This document shows positions 11,207 to 23,736 of a stretch of DNA of 64,000 nucleotides, one piece after another (within the stretch, counting starts at the first letter, position 1; each line of letters begins with the position of its first letter). This DNA comes from Anoplolepis gracilipes (Eukaryota; Arthropoda; Insecta; Hymenoptera; Formicidae): the NCBI RefSeq assembly GCF_047496725.1, contig NC_132981.1:5174001-5238000 (forward strand), written 5' to 3'. The notes under the pieces are model-generated. The model did not search any database and was not told the origin of the DNA. It was given only the letters and a program-made list of their open reading frames with translations. Both the position numbers and the translations under genes were made by a program.

Positions 11207-12632
11207 AAGAGTCGTCTAAACTCCTCGCTTGTTTCTTTCGCGAGCGGATAGAAGTTTGAAGCCGTTCGGCAGCCGAAGGGAAATAATACTTATGAAAGTA
11301 GTTTAGGAACTCGTACCTTCCTTATTTGCAAGTACGGTATGTGGCAAGAGCTATACGAAAGCGAGGCAGATAGTCGGCTTATCCGACTTGATGCTAGCAA
11401 ATTCGCGCCCCCATGAATACTCTTTTTTCGTCGCAACGTATCGCTCTCGTTCATGTTTTATCAATGATTCGTTCTCTGAACATATATATTTCAACATTGT
11501 GCCAATTTATTAAATAAATGTAGCAAAAGAGATTAGTGTTTATCGAATTTGTTAAAATGACGTATCAATTTTCGGAAAACGTATGAAACTACACGAGGAA
11601 TGGAAATAAACGAGACGATCGGGACGAGTCTGCTCGATACGTGCCGAATTTAGCCAGAGAGAGCGGAAAAGTAATTTGCGAGAACAAATTTCTGTACAGG
11701 TATAAAAGCGGCCGAAAGGGGGGAAAAAAAAAATAGAGAAAAATTTCCAATGCTGTATCGCGGCACACTCGCGAGCATCCATTTTAAGTTTTGGCTTGCT
11801 ACACCGCAATCTTCATGGAAAACTTGCGCGAAGGAGGAGACCGAAAGAAACGTAAACGGGCGAGTGCGTTGGACGAACTGCAAACAGAATAAAGTTTCGG
11901 TCTCCGGGGCGGCTACGGCGTCGAAAGCAGCGAGATTGCTGGTTACAGGGAGAAAGCTCGATCCGAAGGAAATATAAAATACTGTTCCCGTTCCTTCTGT
12001 GTTCTCGCGTATTCTACGACCACCACCACGATAGGTCGTTTCATTTTGCTCGTAGACACGAACTGCCGGTCCAATATACTCCCGTTCGGATCGAGACCTG
12101 CGCGTTAAAGCAATCCTTCATAAATTTCGTTCGTCTTAAAGCCATCGATAAGACTACGTCGCAAAACAGATGTTCCGATTTTTCCTGTAATTGCTCTCGT
12201 CGTCTATCACGTCGTATTTATTTTTCGTCCGAATCCTGAGTTCTTTTAAACAAACCATTTTTAATCTTAATTTGCGAAGTAATTTTACTCTTTGTCATAT
12301 AATAATAGTATAAATACAATTTTTGTGAAATTATTGTTTTTGTCCTAAATATTAAATATTTATTAATTTTTTTTATAAAATGTCTTTACAATAATAACGT
12401 AATAATAACTGATATAATAATATTTGAATATTTATGAGTACACATATCTCGCTGCTACGATCCTGAGTAAACAAATCGATCGAGCAGATCAGTTACCGTG
12501 CACCGAGCGATTGCATCACAAATTTATACAAATTAGGCTGCGAGTAATCGCGTAGGGATGTAAATATGGCATATATCTCCGCGCTACACACGGCTAGTTC
12601 TGGGATGGGATCGGTAAGGCTTAATTCCATTC

Positions 12633-12770
12633 ACGCGTTACGATGCGGTATGCCAGACCACCGCAAGCCATCCGATTGGCTTGTGAGCGTATTACCGCAC
12701 GCGGCATACCGCATCATCGGTTCGCGCCGGGTAAAACCGGACCTTTGCGTTACAAACGTATGCAACGCGT
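12633..12770. other. Compact nested inverted repeats; candidate structured RNA or cruciform
   Basis: Four stems can be read directly. An outer ACGCGTT (12633-12639) pairs with AACGCGT (12764-12770). A perfect 13-bp stem GATGCGGTATGCC (12642-12654) pairs with GGCATACCGCATC (12703-12715). Inside it CAAGCCA (12664-12670) pairs with TGGCTTG (12677-12683) across a 6-base loop. Between the 13-bp stem and the outer stem CCGG (12728-12731) pairs with CCGG (12738-12741). The arms are GC-rich, unlike the AT-rich surroundings, so low complexity does not explain them. It does not fit a tRNA. Strand and transcription are unknown. Confidence 0.55.
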
Positions 12771-12823
12771 CATGAATGGTCGTAACATAAGTAACAGATT
12801 ATTTTCAAACATAATGAAACACG

Positions 12824-13561
12824 ATGAAATATTCACGCGCGATAATTAAAGAGGGAAATGTGAATTTATATTTGAACGCGTGTGTATATCTGCTACTTAA
12901 ATACATATACATAAATTTTTCAATTATTTTAATATCCCAAAAAAATAAAAGCGGCCTTTTAAAAGTCACTTTCGCAAACGATGATGTATCAATTAATAAG
13001 ATGAATTATCAGAATTATTCGAAGCCTTGGTACACGCGAATCGGATTCAGGGAGACACGGGAAACGAAATGGATTACCGTATTCATCGTCCCCCTATATC
13101 CCGACAACGAGAGGAGATCACGAGTTACAAGGGTGAAGCCGATTAAGAGATTTTTTAGAACCTATTTTGCCGGAGTCGAGAGGGAGGAGAGGGCTTTTTC
13201 CCCTATACCGAGACATTGCATTCGAGAGCGTTTCGAGATACCGGAGGATACATTTGTATTTGCTGAGAAATCCTCTCTCGTCGCATCTACGTTTTCATTT
13301 TTTGTCCGAGCTCCTTTGTATCCTCCTCTCAACTGCAGTCATACTCGCACAAAAAGAGAACACAGTTGTGACTTTCATTTTATTAACTCTTTATACTCTC
13401 TCGTGCGCTCGAGAGTTTCCTCTTCTGTAAATATCAAGATAAATCGACGATTCTTTTGTGACAAAAGCATTTCCTTCTTTGATTATTTTAAACTTGCAAT
13501 GAACGTATCGTTGTCATATTATTTACAAAGTCATGTTCTCTATATTACAGACGATGAGTAA
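12824..13561 (+). CDS. Unrecognised 245-codon ORF, doubtful coding region
   Basis: ATG-started ORF, the longest in the window, open for 738 bases in moderately AT-rich DNA where such a run is unlikely by chance. Residues 1-40 include a hydrophobic stretch (LNACVYLLLKYIYINFSIIL); the middle is rich in Arg and Glu; the C-terminal third has Cys and aromatic residues and ends ITDDE. I recognise no family, domain or motif, and see no convincing splice sites or promoter. It lies on the same strand as the spondin exons, probably within an intron, and starts 54 bases after the nested-hairpin locus. Alternatives are a chance ORF, a decayed transposon ORF or part of a long non-coding RNA. Confidence 0.2.
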   Translation: MKYSRAIIKEGNVNLYLNACVYLLLKYIYINFSIILISQKNKSGLLKVTFANDDVSINKMNYQNYSKPWYTRIGFRETRETKWITVFIVPLYPDNERRSRVTRVKPIKRFFRTYFAGVEREERAFSPIPRHCIRERFEIPEDTFVFAEKSSLVASTFSFFVRAPLYPPLNCSHTRTKREHSCDFHFINSLYSLVRSRVSSSVNIKINRRFFCDKSISFFDYFKLAMNVSLSYYLQSHVLYITDDE

Positions 13562-16500
13562 TTAAAAAATTATGTCCAACAGAAACGAGATAATTTTTAT
13601 GTACGAATCAGAGATGAAAAAGATAGAGATACATGTTCAAGTTATCGAAAGAGAATATAAAGAGAGATTTTCTGTTGTCGAGAAATACCTCTATTGGAAA
13701 ATTCTCACGTTCCCGCTAACATAATTGAAAGTACACTTCGAAAGAGAGAGAGAGAGAGACAGAGTAACTCGTTCGCTCGCGATCTCTGATTCCGGGCGAT
13801 GTTTAGAAAAATATTCCAAAACCTTTCATTAAAATTCTTGCCGAGGGGTCGACTCCCGTTCGGATAGTACAATCGAGCGATGGCATACCAGCCGTAGCCG
13901 ATATGACGCGGTCCCATGGCGAGATTAAATGATGCTGCATTCTTCGGGGTTGGTTCGGGGTTCGATGTTTTTGTTCTATATCGCCGCTAGAGAAAATCCG
14001 GTAGTTTCGGGCCTGTGTCCAACTATTCGTTGGAAAAAATCTCTCAACGATAACGATAGGCCGGCCAATCGATCGAAACGATCGGCGTTGAGTAGACAAA
14101 ATATATTTGATTGATGATGGTCGGCCATGTTGCTTCAATTACTTTATTCACCCAGACATTTCGTGTTAAATGCATTGGATAGCAATAACAGGTACGCTCA
14201 CCCTCCAAAAATATAGGGAATATTTTAAGAGCTATTATATGTGAAAAGAGAAAATATTTCAGGAAATCAAATATAAAATGTATGGTGAAAATCTACGGAA
14301 ATTTAATATCGGGCGATATTAAAAAAAAATACACATATCATATTTTAATTCCTTTTACGCAAATTTTTATTTGAGTCCAAAGCAAATATCGGAATATTTT
14401 TTTATAAACTAATGTTACATATATACATTAATGTACTTCGTTTATCAAAGGAAAGATTACTTCAAACGCATAATTAACGAACGATCGAATAATGCGCCGC
14501 CATAACATATACATCAGGTCAATTTCATTTACTCGGAAAACAAGTACATTATCGCAACGCGCAAAATTAAATTCTACTAAGCAAACTAATTGTTGGATCC
14601 GCAAATGAAATGTATTCTGCACGGACGTAATAGACGCGGACGAAATGCGCATCTCTTTTCACATAATAGCTCTTAATTTTGCAATTAATTCGTAGGCACA
14701 TAACGATTGATAATTTAATACTGTATATAACAATTGTTTATCATATTATTATGGAGGAAATAATTTTACAAATTGAGTCAACATATGGTTATATCAACGT
14801 ACATATAATTATTATCGAATGGCGTATCATATTTTGAAAATTTCTGTAATAATACATAAAATTCTTTAAAATGAAAAAAAATTATATTCGCACATTTGTC
14901 GTTTCAATTTCAATATTACTCCAAATTTAAATTGTACAATATTAACTTGAGAAAAAATTACATGATGGATATTTTTAGCCTGCTTTTAAAAGCAACTTGT
15001 CGAATTGTCTGTGTAATTGTCGGTAGGGTTTATGTCAATTGTTTCAAGGCATCCACAAGCAAAGAGGGAAAGAGAAAGAGAGAGAGAGAGAGAGAGAAGG
15101 AACACTCGTGGTATGTTAACATTTCGACCAAGTGCGAGCACGCATGTAGGCAGGCTATAGTACACGAAACCTTTATAACATACATGTGTAGCTGCGCGAT
15201 TCTCGCCACACCTCGTTAGCGCGGGAACAAAAGGGCTGATTACCTCGGTCGTGTATTGCGGTGCGCAACGTGTGCATGTATGCACACTTGACGAGCGCAT
15301 CTCTCGCCTCTCCGCACTCTCTCGCGGTTCGATCAGTCGAATCTGAGGCAGTGTGTCAAATCTCCGCAGCGATCCGGAAACGCGAGCGTTTCGTTCCATG
15401 CCAATTGCAACCGGCTCTCGCGCCGCGAGTGTCCGCGAAAATTATAGGAGGCAAGGGGGAGAGGGGGAAAGCCGAGGGGGAGGGGCATTATAAAACGTTG
15501 ACGTTTGCAGTTCGACCTGGGAAATCCGGTCGAGCGATCGATCGATAGTCGCTCGTTTAAATTCGTTCGTCTCCCTTTCTCTGCCGCGATTAAACGATAG
15601 TGATTGAAAAGCTCTTCATTAAGAGATTCGAACCGTTGGGTTTTTAATATTTTCATTAACGAAACTACTTTACGGGGGAAAGAGGGAGAGAGAGGGAATA
15701 GATTTTCGAATAGATGCGCGAAGATGCTACGATCATTTTCCGAACATCGAAGCCTTTTCATGACGTTCGATAATTTAACTCGTTATTTCGCCATTACGTA
15801 ATATATTATTGCGGTGAACTCGCAGATGCATTTATGCGACGCGACATGCCGGTTTACATTTGGAGGCGAATGCATGGCTAATGGATGCTCAGGAGGTCTG
15901 ATGACCTGAATGATTCAATATGCTTGAGGCGAAGGTGGACACATTTGTACATTAGCGTATATACACATAACGCATCCTAGTTTGCATTTCCCACACAGTT
16001 TGCACACAATGACATACAGATTATTACTTTTTCTATTTTTCTATATACTATACCTTCTTTTTTTCCTTTTTATATATTACAATTTATTAGTATCTTAATC
16101 TTATTATGGTATATTCGATATATATGTAAATCGTGCGAAAAAAAGGATGCATTATTACGTCCTTGAATTACCACGCAATCAATTGATTTCATTCACAACG
16201 TTTGTATGACGAATGCACAATTAACAACAAAGTTATATACACATTGTGTTCGTAACTAATTATTGTGAGTAAGCTGTACGAAATTATAATGGAAATTAAT
16301 TTACGGACACATAAACTGGTCGCTATAAACCGACTCTGAAGTGCGAGCGATATAAACTGTATTGTTGGATAGGCGGGTCTTGATACGACACTATGAACAA
16401 TGGTAAGACGACAGGATGTTTGATGGATAACCGTTATATATACACACGGGGAAGTTTGGATCTGAGTATCAGCTTGTTTAAACAGGTGCGTGCTTCTCGA

Positions 16501-18250
16501 TGCACCTCGTATTTGCAAAGTCATTAATTTGAAGAACTGGTGGTTGGAGAGGGGGAGGGGAAGAGGGGAAACCGCGATACGCGTTGCAGCGTGCATGAAA
16601 TACTCTTGAGAATGCCTGCGCGATAATCGTTGCATTACCATTGTTATTATTATCAGCCGAATTACGTTGTGCATCAAGGAAATACGCGCGCGCGTGAGTA
16701 AAATAATTACGAGATTACACGCGAACGCATAAAGTTTACAATAAATGTGCCCGAGTAACGTAATATTGTACGTTTCATCGGTTAATTGCAAATCAGGTTA
16801 AATGAAATTTCAGCGCGAATTACGCCGTAGGAATGTGGCGTTAATAAGTGGAAAATGGTTATTCATCGTCGGATGGATGAAAATAAGCAATCAAAGCGCG
16901 CCATTATTTTCACATCTTTTTTTTTGCCTTATCATGCCGATTCAATTTTACAATGTGTTGTGAAAATTGTCCACCAAATTATCAAACAGCACGATAATAT
17001 TTCGACTTCGAATATGCAATATCCATTACACACATTCACGACATTTTTCCGCGATCGATATCGTACTGGGAACGCGAATTTTTATCCACTATTATATTAC
17101 GGCAACCACGATATAAATGTCTCATATTTATTTTCCATCATACGGAAAACAATGTTGGAATTCTGCAATAATCTCTTTCAAAGGTTATCACATTGCATAT
17201 TTCTGAATATTATTATTATGTCCTCGACTCATACAATGCTCTATATTTCTTTCTCCGGTCTTATATTTTGCTTCAAGAATAATATCCTATTGCATAAAAA
17301 AATATATATATATTTTCCCAATTTTTTTTTCCTTTAATAAAGAAATATCATATTTTCTCCCTTAAAATTCTGCGACTACGATAGACCCTTTTATCGGTGA
17401 TTGATAGAATTCTATCGGCGTGTGTGGCTCAACATGCATCGATACTGATATCGCAACGGACAGAACGGAAGAGTGTTAATCCCCGGCTCAAAGCCCGTCC
17501 GACTAGGCGCGTGAAAAAAACAAACTGCAACGAGATGCTGCGTACGTTGTACGAATGCGAAATAGAACGCGATAGAGGGGGAGGGAGTTGGTGAATTACC
17601 TGCGGTCAGGGCCAGTAGATTGTATGTTCAATAAGCGGTCGCCAATTCTCAGCGGTATACATCCGGCTGTCGATTGGACGTCGACATCACTCTCTGCCAA
17701 TCACCATTTGTAACAGACGTCGGAAAAGCGCCGGCGAACGATCAATCTGCTCGATGCAGGCTTTTCGGTATTCTCCATGGGGATAATTACGGGTGCGATT
17801 GGATTTAGATATTCTGACTAATTAATGCAAATCTTCTCGGGAGAGTCATATTTTTCCCCCAAACATTTGGTAGCATTTCTCGCAAACCTTCATCTGCGTT
17901 TAATCGAAGTGTGTTTATTTTCTAACGGGGCTGTAAAAGTTGAATTTTCAGAAACGAATAAAATACATGCGTAAAGCAATAAGTAAAGTAGACACTTTGA
18001 AAATTTAAATAATGAAATAAATTCCTCTCAGTGTTAAATAAAATATTAAAAAAATTTTCTGCTTAAATAAAAATCGCAATTTTGTGAAGACTGCCGAAAT
18101 TCACATTATATTTATTAATAAAATTATCTTGCGCTTTTAAATAAACTAAACATTGTTTTTTAAGTTTAGAACAATGTGAGATATCTTGCGTCTTGCAAAA
18201 TGTAGTTTTTAGCACGTTCTATGATGAGCACGAAGCATATTATTTATGAA
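13562..18250. other. Non-coding stretch
   Basis: Apart from the inverted repeat at 14226-14675, I see an AG run at 15071-15097 and CpG-rich patches near 15250-15560 and 17400-17760. The 200-codon minus frame (16189-16791) and 160-codon plus frame (16855-17337) lack recognisable motifs. Confidence 0.55.
14226..14675. repeat. Widely spaced inverted repeat with 24-26 bp arms
   Basis: The left arm (14226-14251) starts TAAGAGCTATTAT and ends GTGAAAAGAGA. The right arm (14652-14675) is its reverse complement except for two missing bases in the middle (TATATGTG against TATGTG). The arms are 400 bases apart and similarity does not extend past them on either side. The enclosed DNA holds a 75-codon minus-strand ORF (14428-14652) that ends exactly at the right arm. 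Could be the termini of a small unclassified transposable element, or a stem in a transcript. Confidence 0.6.
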
Positions 18251-18560
18251 GAATTCATTAATTCGACAAAGTAAGAGCAAAATTTTATTTCGCATAAACG
18301 TAAATTATAATAAATATATAAATACATGAATACGTTACTGAGACGCATAAATACCCATAGATGAGAATTCATCCGAGTAATTTAATGAAGTAGTAAAAGC
18401 AAAATTTAATTTTACGTCAAACATAGATTATTGTCGATGTATAGATATATACGTAGATGTTATTAGTATATGCGTAAATACATATGGGTAAGAATTCATT
18501 TGATTCGTTTGCCCAAGTAAAAGAGAAATTTAATTTCACGTCGATATGAAAATTAACGCG
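18251..18560. repeat. Degenerate tandem repeat, three copies, period about 114-127 bases
   Basis: Each copy opens with GAATTCAT (18251, 18365, 18492). Each then carries an AGTAA-AG-(C/G)AAA-TTTAATTT-ACGT segment. The first two copies end with a CGTAAATAC/GCATAAATAC element before the next GAATTC; the third decays after about 70 bases. Spacings are 114 and 127 bases. A weaker partial copy may precede 18251. No ORF. This is an old, diverged minisatellite-like duplication. Confidence 0.6.
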
Positions 18561-21287
18561 CGTTACGTGTCTTAATTAAACGTGCGTGTAAACGTATAAT
18601 TGTTGTTGCATGTTGTTATATTTATTTAGTTATATGATCGCTCGCATCAATCCAATTTATCCGATCGAGCATGACATCATCGCTCACAATGCCTTGGAAT
18701 TAAAAAGTACAAAAATGTGATTGAATATTGTAAAAAAAAAAAAAAATTATCGTCGAAAAGAGTGATTTTTTTTTTTTTTGCGGCGAATAATAATTCGAGT
18801 TTTTAAAATTGGAAATTTTATTGTTACGGTCAAAAGAGCTATTTCGGTATTTTATTGCGTTAAGCGTTGATTTATATTGCAACAGCTAACAAACCACAAC
18901 GTTGACATTTTTCAATTAAGCTGCGCATTGAGAGAATAAGTCTTCCAAGCATTTTTATTCGTAATGAAAATGCATTACTAATAAACAGTTAATTAATTTT
19001 TCTAACTTAATATCACAGTAATGAAAAATTCTATACAACTCCATTTAAATATCATAATATTTAAGGCTTTATAACTTTGTATGTATTTAGAGAATTTTTT
19101 TAAATGTAAAAAGAATATAGTAGGTTTTTTTTTTTTTTCATTTTTTATAACAACCGGCATAAAAAATATCACACTTTAAGCATATAATGGTAATAATAGA
19201 TGAATTAATTTTCCATTAAATTAATGTCAGATTGTTTAGTGAGAAAAATATCCACTTCTCTTATGGATAATTATGTAAATATCACATATCATATTTGTTC
19301 AGTGTAATTTTTAGCAGCGAGCTCTAGACATGCGCAATTTAAATTTGCGCGTTACACGCGATGTTCTCTGAATATTGGGAACGCCCCGGTCGTAAAGTGA
19401 GCCGAAACAATGCCACTGAGCACCATAATCCCGGCCTTAATTAATTCGTCAGGTCATGCGCCGTTCTCTCTCTCTGATGTATCGTTGGTCCATCCCCATC
19501 GACACGGCCGGAAATATTCTGCATTTACATTTACATTTACGTCGCGCCGCGTCCTATACATTTTCACGTCCGGAATTCTTGTTTCAAGACCGGTCGTCAG
19601 AAGCTGTTACAGCAAGATTGGATGCGTGATATAAACACGGAATAAAAATTCACTGTTAGTTTTTTTTTTAAAAGCTACTCTTCAGCCTCGTCTTTATATT
19701 ATAGACTGCAAAATGCAGAAAGTAAAGACTTTTTGTATCCTTTTTTTTTTTTTTTTTTTTTTTGCGTTTACTACGTTTTGATGAATAATACTATTTTACA
19801 GTACGTGATTTCTCCGAATGAGACATAAATAAATTCCTCTGTCACTACGAATAACTTTTGCTGTATATTTGACTGGTCTATTCATTTGCATGTGTTGTAG
19901 TCGCACATAAAACAACCGTATAAAACAATAGTATTTGTGATAGCTTGAAATGTCAATACAGTATGGACAAACTCTATGGAGAACTTCCATTAAATATACA
20001 CACACAGAATATGCAAACCAAGCATGCTACAAATATTCAAATCGAAGGCAGCCTCGGTTGCAGTGCAGTTTACTTCACGAAAATTCAGCGAATACGTGTG
20101 CCACGAATGTTTACCATATTTGCATGCGGCTAGTACCGGCTCTTCGTCTCTAACGCATCTCCGTTTCGCTTAATATTTTCTCTTCACCTAATAATATAAC
20201 TATTACTCTTGAAACCAAAAAATAAAAGCAAGGGAATGAATAAAGAAAAAAACGAAAATATACTTATATAGTTAACAAGGAATGTAGGAAGAAAAAAGAA
20301 GGATGAAAAAAAGAAGAGTCTCTTTATTCGTCTGTATTTCTTTGTATAATATTAACTAAAATTATTTTTTTAGCATGGTTAGCTTAGATGCTTAGAAGCA
20401 GCGATCCAAATAAATATGTGCGAGGTCGACGTTTCCTAAAATAAATGAAGAGAGTCTGCAACAATCAATTCCAACCGAATTCTGAATAATATATCAAAAT
20501 TGCTGTTTTTTTTTTTTTTTTTTTTTTTTATTTTTATTTTTAATAGAAGCAGAAATAGGTGAAAAAGGCAAACCTAAAAATAAACAAGATAATCAAAGAA
20601 ACGGAAACGTAAACGAAAGATACACGAAGAGAACAAGCTGGAAAAAAAAGAGAAAGATTGAGAGGATATTCGCGCGCGCGCGTAAGAAGTCACGAGAGAA
20701 GATATCGGTAGAAGTCTAAGAGTTATATAGGAGATCGACCAAATGATGAAAGGAAGGTCCTGGTGGAAGGGTGGAAAAAAAGACGGAAGTGAATCGAGCG
20801 AAATGAAAAGACGAGGTTCGCGGGGAAGACACCACGGATTTTTGAGGGAGAAAATCCAGCGGTGAGAAAGAGAAACGATGGGAAGGAATGCTTTCTCTTT
20901 CCTTTCTACCCTACGTATATCTTCACAGAGGAAACTTCCCGAAAAGCACAAGGGGCTCGGTAAACTTGATTCTTTTTTCTCTCTCGATCGGGCAGAACAA
21001 AAGGACGACCGTCTACAGTGATCTGTACCGAACTTGTTCGACTTCCCCTCTTGTCAGAACTGATGAATTCTCTAGGGAAGCGATTACGATAATACGTCCC
21101 GTTGATATTTTTTTACGTGGGGGAATGAAGATTACGGCGAGCAAGATGTTTCTTACGATTACAAATAAATATAATGTGTTTAATAACTAAATTTAACATC
21201 TAAATTTAATTAATATATTTACGAACTGAGATTAATTCAACAATTTGTGAGTCAAATTTCTATTTTTGAAAAAATATTAAATATATA

Positions 21288-21395
21288 AAAATAATAATAA
21301 TAATAAATATAATAAAAATATATTATAATCATAAATGATAATAATAATAATAATAAATAATGATAATGATAATAAATAATAAATAATAATAAATT
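21288..21395 (+). repeat. (TAA)n/(TGA)-rich trinucleotide tract
   Basis: Imperfect AAT trinucleotide repeats with interspersed ATG units over about 100 bases. Confidence 0.85.
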
Positions 21396-22881
21396 TTTCT
21401 CTTTCTGATTTTCGTATCTTTATTTCTCTTGTATTATAACGAATCAGTGGGTCTGAAAAAACAGCGAGTGAACCTATAATAACATTTACATTAATCTCTA
21501 CATCGACATTTTCATATAATAATATAATTCAACTGTCGATTCTATGCTTTTGCATTGCATTTGCGATACGACATTTTTGCAGTCACAAAGTCCCTTTATT
21601 ATTTCCTCCTGTCCGCAGTCTATCTTTTGCAGAGAGTGACCCGGAAGGGATTCCTTCCTGCTCGATAAGCTCGATTTTTTTGCCACCGCAAACGCGACGG
21701 AAGGACAAACGATCGTAAGCTCTCTCCGTTCGACCCGTTTACTCGCCGCTGGTTCATCTCTCCCTGACAGATTCTCTCCCTCTCCGTCTATCGCGATCGA
21801 TATTACTATCGCTTCCTCCGCCTTCCAAGATTCCCACAGGAGAATTGGGTCGTTTCGGCTGAAGCAGAGATGTCTCGTTATCCCAAAAGTCTTCCGAAGA
21901 CTAACGTAACGGGTAGCTTTCTCCTCGACGGAAACCTTGGAAGCGCTTCTTGTCGATAATATTTAACAATTTCGATATATCACCGTGATTTTATAGACTC
22001 CAACTTTTCGTGTCGCGATATTTCCCTTTCTTTACGATTTCATCGAACAACCGACTTTATCGCGATCTTATAAGTCTATTGAAGAAAAGTTTAATATCAA
22101 TTGCAAATTTTTGAAAGAAGAACATGCAAAGTTCTATTCTCTTCTTAATAATATGTAGAGCAGCTATATTTACATAATTATAAATTTTTCATAATTAACT
22201 TTGTGCTTCATAAATTAAACATTAGAAAAGAAAATTTAAGTTGAAAAAGAAAAAAGTTGAAAAACATTTTTTAACATTTTTGTGATATAAAATTGTGACT
22301 TTTCCTTTTTTATTTCTTATAATTGTTAATTTACATTTTTAATTATCACGTATGTATAGAATTTTTTAAGACTTTTATAAAAAAAATATATTTTCACATG
22401 TTGTAAAAAATCTGCGCTACACTTTGCCATGTTATGCCATTGAGTTTGCCTGGCATTATGTTAGATTTTTTTTTTAAACGATACGTGATACGCGTATATA
22501 TATATATACATATATATCACAGGATATAGTCGCTGCTATAACGCGCGTTATACGGTAGGACGAAAATCCTTATCGCCGCGATAGAGAGCCTTGCTTTTCA
22601 GTGCCGTCCATGAATGGTTAACACATGCAAAAAAAAAACATAAAAAGAGTTTTATTTTTACACGAATTTTGCGTCTGGTACCGAACACAGTGTCGAGAAT
22701 AAAGGCTAAAAGGCTAAAAAGAGCTGCCTTCATTTCATTAATGTCTGTCGTGTCACTCTTCTCTCGGACTAAGCCAAACGATATTAAAAGGAACGGACGT
22801 GGAGAATAAAAACATGAATATACATATATATCGAAATGGTGATTGCTTTTAGTTAAACAGAATAAAAATTGACACCCCTTT

Positions 22882-22921
22882 TTCTTTAAATTCTTAAGGA
22901 ATTCTTTAAATTCTTAAGGAA
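22882..22921 (+). repeat. Perfect tandem duplication of a 20-base unit
   Basis: The unit TTCTTTAAATTCTTAAGGAA occurs twice back to back (around 22882-22921), sharing its junction bases. Recent slippage or duplication in AT-rich DNA. Confidence 0.8.
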
Positions 22922-23684
22922 TATTAATATTTAATTCTATTTAATTAATATTTAATATTTTATCTTATTTACAATGCACTAATATTAATGTGTAAATATC
23001 GAATAACGAGACAACATAATCAAAGTTAATCTCCAAGTCTTATACAACCACATGCAGTAATTATTTAATTATTAACTAGATATAATACAGGCTATATAAT
23101 AATTAAACTATAATTAAGCATGCAATTCTGTATTATACCATTATAGTTTCGATGTATATCATTATCATTACGTAATATTGACTACATAAATAAACTAATC
23201 TCTACCTGTCAAAATTGATTGAAGCACAATCAGTGAATAAAAGCGAAAGGAGTATAATCAATCTGAACAATTAAATATATTGAAAAAACAAGTTTTCTTA
23301 TAATCTTTTAGATACTATAACAACACCTATATACCTGTACATACATTTCTTACTTTACATGTTATTTTTGTATGATTCGTAAAACAGTGACAGAGATAAT
23401 CATTCTGTCATCAAAACATCTTCGGAAAGAGTGAATGGCCGAGTTCCTCGTTGCATTGTAGTTATAGCCGAGTATGCAGCCTGTATAGCAAACAGACGAG
23501 TATCTCGAGCGGGAAATCATTTGGCAAATAGCCTCGAAGGGCGCTTCCAGCGGTAACAGAGGTGCTTTTGAGGCAAGTAATGTACAACCGGTATGTGCAA
23601 ATGGTCAAGCATTATCTATTCTCTCTTTGTTCGCGGTGAGAGTCGCGCGAAGGCCACGGGGATTATCCGTGTGTCTAGAATGAA

Positions 23685-23686
<2 letters not shown>

Positions 23687-23733
<47 letters not shown>
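23687..23733 (+). repeat. (AG)n microsatellite
   Basis: About 23 uninterrupted AG units. Confidence 0.95.

Positions 23734-23736
<3 letters not shown>

Larger units (their letters stand above)
4549..12632. other. Non-coding stretch
   Basis: Alternating AT-rich and CpG-rich blocks with many simple repeats, including T runs at 7804-7824 and 8152-8172, an AG run at 8551-8570 and an A/TA run at 10303-10335. The overlapping frames at 8231-8752 (173 minus, 124 plus) and 10395-10781 (128) show no domain. No gene supported. Confidence 0.6.

Noticed and set aside
15626..15650. GGTTCGAATC on the minus strand as a tRNA T-loop
   Set aside because: The flanking bases do not form a T-stem and no acceptor, D or anticodon stems can be built. 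The similar site near 30470 fails the same way.
16189..16791. 200-codon minus frame with hydrophobic stretches suggestive of a membrane protein
   Set aside because: It starts at TTG, with the first ATG well inside. Hydrophobicity follows from AT-rich composition, and no receptor or transporter motif is present.
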